Source of the DNA: Bryobacteraceae bacterium
GTDB taxonomy: Bacteria > Acidobacteriota > Terriglobia > Bryobacterales > Bryobacteraceae
Reading direction: 5' to 3'
Assembly (NCBI GenBank): GCA_025929455.1
Contig: JAICMB010000149.1
Coordinates: forward strand, 1 to 7,408
DNA: 7,408 nucleotides
The notes under the pieces were generated by a model, which worked only from the letters and a program-made list of their open reading frames with translations, made no database searches and had not been told where the DNA came from. Positions 5,593 through 7,408 of the stretch are shown here, in pieces (the first letter of the stretch is position 1; every line of letters begins with the position of its first letter). The position numbers and the translations under genes are program-made.

Positions 5593-6726
5593 CTAGCGGA
5601 GTTTTAGCGTGGTCAGGGCGAATAATGCCATGACCAAGCCCGCGATCCAGAAGCGCGTGATGATTTTCGACTCCTGCCACCCGAGCGCTTCAAAGTGATG
5701 ATGCAACGGCGCCATCTTGAAAATGCGTTTACCGCGCAGTTTGTAGCTGCCGACCTGCAGGATTACGGACAGCGCTTCGATGACGTAGATGCCGCCGATG
5801 AAGATGAGCAGGACTTCCTGTTTGATCAGCACCGCCACAGTGCCGAGCCCGCCGCCGAGCGCGAGCGAACCGACGTCGCCCATAAATATTTCGGCCGGAT
5901 GCGCGTTGTACCAGAGGAAGCCGAGCGACGCTCCGGTCATCGCGCCGCAAAAGATCGTTAGCTCCGCCGTGCGCGGGATGTGCACCAGGTCGAGATACTC
6001 GGCCATCTTCGCGTTGCTGGTTACGTAGGTGAGTACGGTCATTGCTCCCGACGCGACGATCATGAGGCCGATGGCGAGTCCGTCGAGCCCGTCGGTGAGA
6101 TTCACGGCGTTGCTGGCGCCGACCAACACGAAGGCGACGAATATATAGAAGAAAAGAAAAGCAAGCGGATAGGTCCAGGCGCTCGCGAGATAGTGCTCGA
6201 TCAGCAGGTCGGGCTTCCACGTCTTCATGAACGGCACGTTCATGTTGGTGGAGTAAGCACGCTGCGCGTGCAGGATGAGCAGAATGAAGCCGATCACCAG
6301 CGCCGCGAGGATTTGCAGGCCGAGTTTGCCGCGCGCCGTGAGGCCGAGATTGCGGTGCCTCCGCAGCTTGGTGTAGTCGTCGTAAAATCCGATGGCGCCG
6401 AAACTCAGCACGCCGAAAATTGCGATCCAGACGTAAGGGCTGCTCAGGTTGGCCCACAAAAGCGTGGGCACGATGATCGAGATCACAATGAGAACGCCGC
6501 CCATGGTGGGCGTGCCCGCTTTTTTCATGTGCGATTTGGGGCCGTCCTCGCGGATGTACTGGCCGATCTGAAATTCTCGCAGTTTGGAGATCAGCCAGGG
6601 GCCGAGCACGATGCAAAGAAACAACGCCGTGAGACTGGCGAACGCCGTCCGGAAGGTGTTGTATTGAAAAACTCGAAATCCCGAGACGTAGGGATGAAGC
6701 TTAACGTAGAACAGCCAGTACAGCAT
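5593..6726 (-). CDS. mraY: Phospho-N-acetylmuramoyl-pentapeptide-transferase MraY
   Basis: MraY is the membrane enzyme that transfers phospho-MurNAc-pentapeptide from UDP to undecaprenyl phosphate, giving lipid I. The 377-residue product aligns end to end with E. coli MraY from memory, including the start (MLYWLFY, then FRVFQYNTFRTAFASLTAL) and the end (TLKLR). Visible signatures are GPKSHMKKAGTPTMGG (62-77), the DDY of GFYDDYTKL (Asp116-Asp117), NLTDGLDGLA (209-218), NAHPAEIFMGDVGSLALGG (274-292, Asp284) and APLHHHFE (339-346). About ten membrane helices are expected. The ATG at 6724-6726 lies 7 bases after the murF stop and lacks a good Shine-Dalgarno, so reinitiation after murF is plausible. 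It ends 81 bases before murD, a gap that carries the copy B hairpin. Confidence 0.98.
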   Translation of the reverse strand: MLYWLFYVKLHPYVSGFRVFQYNTFRTAFASLTALFLCIVLGPWLISKLREFQIGQYIREDGPKSHMKKAGTPTMGGVLIVISIIVPTLLWANLSSPYVWIAIFGVLSFGAIGFYDDYTKLRRHRNLGLTARGKLGLQILAALVIGFILLILHAQRAYSTNMNVPFMKTWKPDLLIEHYLASAWTYPLAFLFFYIFVAFVLVGASNAVNLTDGLDGLAIGLMIVASGAMTVLTYVTSNAKMAEYLDLVHIPRTAELTIFCGAMTGASLGFLWYNAHPAEIFMGDVGSLALGGGLGTVAVLIKQEVLLIFIGGIYVIEALSVILQVGSYKLRGKRIFKMAPLHHHFEALGWQESKIITRFWIAGLVMALFALTTLKLR

Positions 6727-6733
6727 GAATAAG

Positions 6734-7408
6734 TTACCCGGCGGCTCCGGTAGGAGCGGCGGGCGTCATAAAAGCCTCGAGTGCGCGTTCGACGCGGGTA
6801 CCGCGCGAACCCTTGAACAGAATGACGTCTCCTTTGCGAGCGATATCTTGCAGACGCGCGCCGGCGCCGGCGGCGTCTTCGAAAAAGGATACGGCGGTGG
6901 GCGGCATGCCGGCCGCGATGGCGCCGTCGATCATGGCGCGCGCATCACCGCCGACGGCAAGCAGCAGGTCGATGCCGCACGCGGCAGCGTAGCGTCCGGC
7001 TTCACGATGCAGCGGCTCGGACCAGCGTCCCAGCTCACGCATCTCGCCGAGCACGGCGATGCGGCGCGCCGCGGGCGTGTCGTGCAGCACGTCGATCATG
7101 GCGCGCACGGCGTCGGGATTGGCGTTATAGCAGTCGTTCAAAATCGTGATTCCGTCGATGACGAGCCGCTCGCCGCGCATTTTGCCGGGCTGGAGCTCGC
7201 GGACGGGTCCGGTGAGGCGGGTCGCGGGAATACCGTAGATTCGCGCGACCGCAATGCCGGCCAGAATGTTCAATATCGCATGCCGGCCGGATAGCCGGGT
7301 TTCTATATGCGTGTCGCCCACGCGGAAGCGGGTGCCCTCGGGCGTGGGCTCGTTTGCTTCGGCGCGCACGTCGGCGATTTCGCTCGCGACACCGAAGCGG
7401 ATCACGCG
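6734..7408 (-). CDS. murF: UDP-N-acetylmuramoyl-tripeptide--D-alanyl-D-alanine ligase MurF, 5'-truncated
   Basis: MurF is the cytoplasmic ligase that adds D-Ala-D-Ala to UDP-MurNAc-tripeptide, the last soluble step before MraY. The frame is open through the right edge, so only the C-terminal 224 residues are visible, about half of the usual protein; the N-domain and the P-loop GTNGKT are outside. The apparent GTG at 7403-7405 is an internal valine, not a start. Visible motifs, numbered in the fragment, are GRHAILN at 41-47 (end of the central domain), then in the C-domain NDCYNANP (91-98), VLGEMRELG (119-127) with the following LHREAG, and LFKGSRGTRVE (197-207). YNANP together with KGSRG distinguishes MurF from MurE and MurC. 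The protein ends in a short Ala/Pro-rich tail. The stop is 7 bases before mraY, indicating one transcript. Confidence 0.96.
   Translation of the reverse strand, partial: RVIRFGVASEIADVRAEANEPTPEGTRFRVGDTHIETRLSGRHAILNILAGIAVARIYGIPATRLTGPVRELQPGKMRGERLVIDGITILNDCYNANPDAVRAMIDVLHDTPAARRIAVLGEMRELGRWSEPLHREAGRYAAACGIDLLLAVGGDARAMIDGAIAAGMPPTAVSFFEDAAGAGARLQDIARKGDVILFKGSRGTRVERALEAFMTPAAPTGAAG

Noticed and set aside
4615..5607. Plus-strand open frame of 330 codons antisense to murD
   Set aside because: It covers the full set of MurD motifs on the minus strand, and its own product is Gly/Arg/Glu-rich without recognisable domains.
5729..6616. Minus-strand open frame of 295 codons overlapping mraY in another frame
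   Set aside because: It is an Arg/His/Ala-rich out-of-frame shadow; the mraY frame carries all catalytic motifs.
7403..7405. GTG near the right edge as the start of a short murF
   Set aside because: The frame stays open to the edge, and the residues there belong to the middle of MurF; the gene is simply cut by the window.

Overview
The window carries part of a division and cell wall (dcw) cluster on the minus strand, with an unrelated pair of genes facing it on the plus strand. Read in transcription order, the minus-strand block is murF (5' part missing, runs off the right edge), mraY, murD, ftsW and murG, covering about 7408 down to 1899. All five products keep the diagnostic motifs of their families, and the four complete ones have ordinary lengths. 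Together they take UDP-MurNAc-tripeptide to the pentapeptide (MurF, with MurD acting earlier), transfer it to the lipid carrier as lipid I (MraY), convert that to lipid II (MurG) and polymerise it at the septum (FtsW).

On the plus strand there is first the 3' part of a family 2 glycosyltransferase of the dolichyl/polyprenyl-phosphate glucosyltransferase type (from the left edge to 575). About 410 bases follow in which I recognise no gene. Then comes a complete endonuclease/exonuclease/phosphatase (EEP) family gene with a hydrophobic N-terminus (989-1885). It converges on murG with only 13 bases between the two stop codons, so the cluster ends at murG here. murC, ftsQ, ftsA and ftsZ, which often follow, are not present in the visible part.

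The DNA is GC-rich. The style of the MraY, FtsW and MurG proteins, including a long FtsW loop before the catalytic segment, suggests Acidobacteriota or a relative. This is an inference from memory of those families and was not tested by a search.

Most of the window is ordinary core metabolism. The most interesting structure is a pair of related hairpin elements in the only two larger gaps of the operon, just upstream of murG (2984-3020) and murD (5520-5555). Read as operon mRNA, both form a stem with a shared GUCUUG loop segment. They differ by one compensatory base-pair exchange and one A-U to G-U change. They may be a dispersed palindromic repeat of this genome or leader elements. I see no sign of a new defence, mobile or biosynthetic system.
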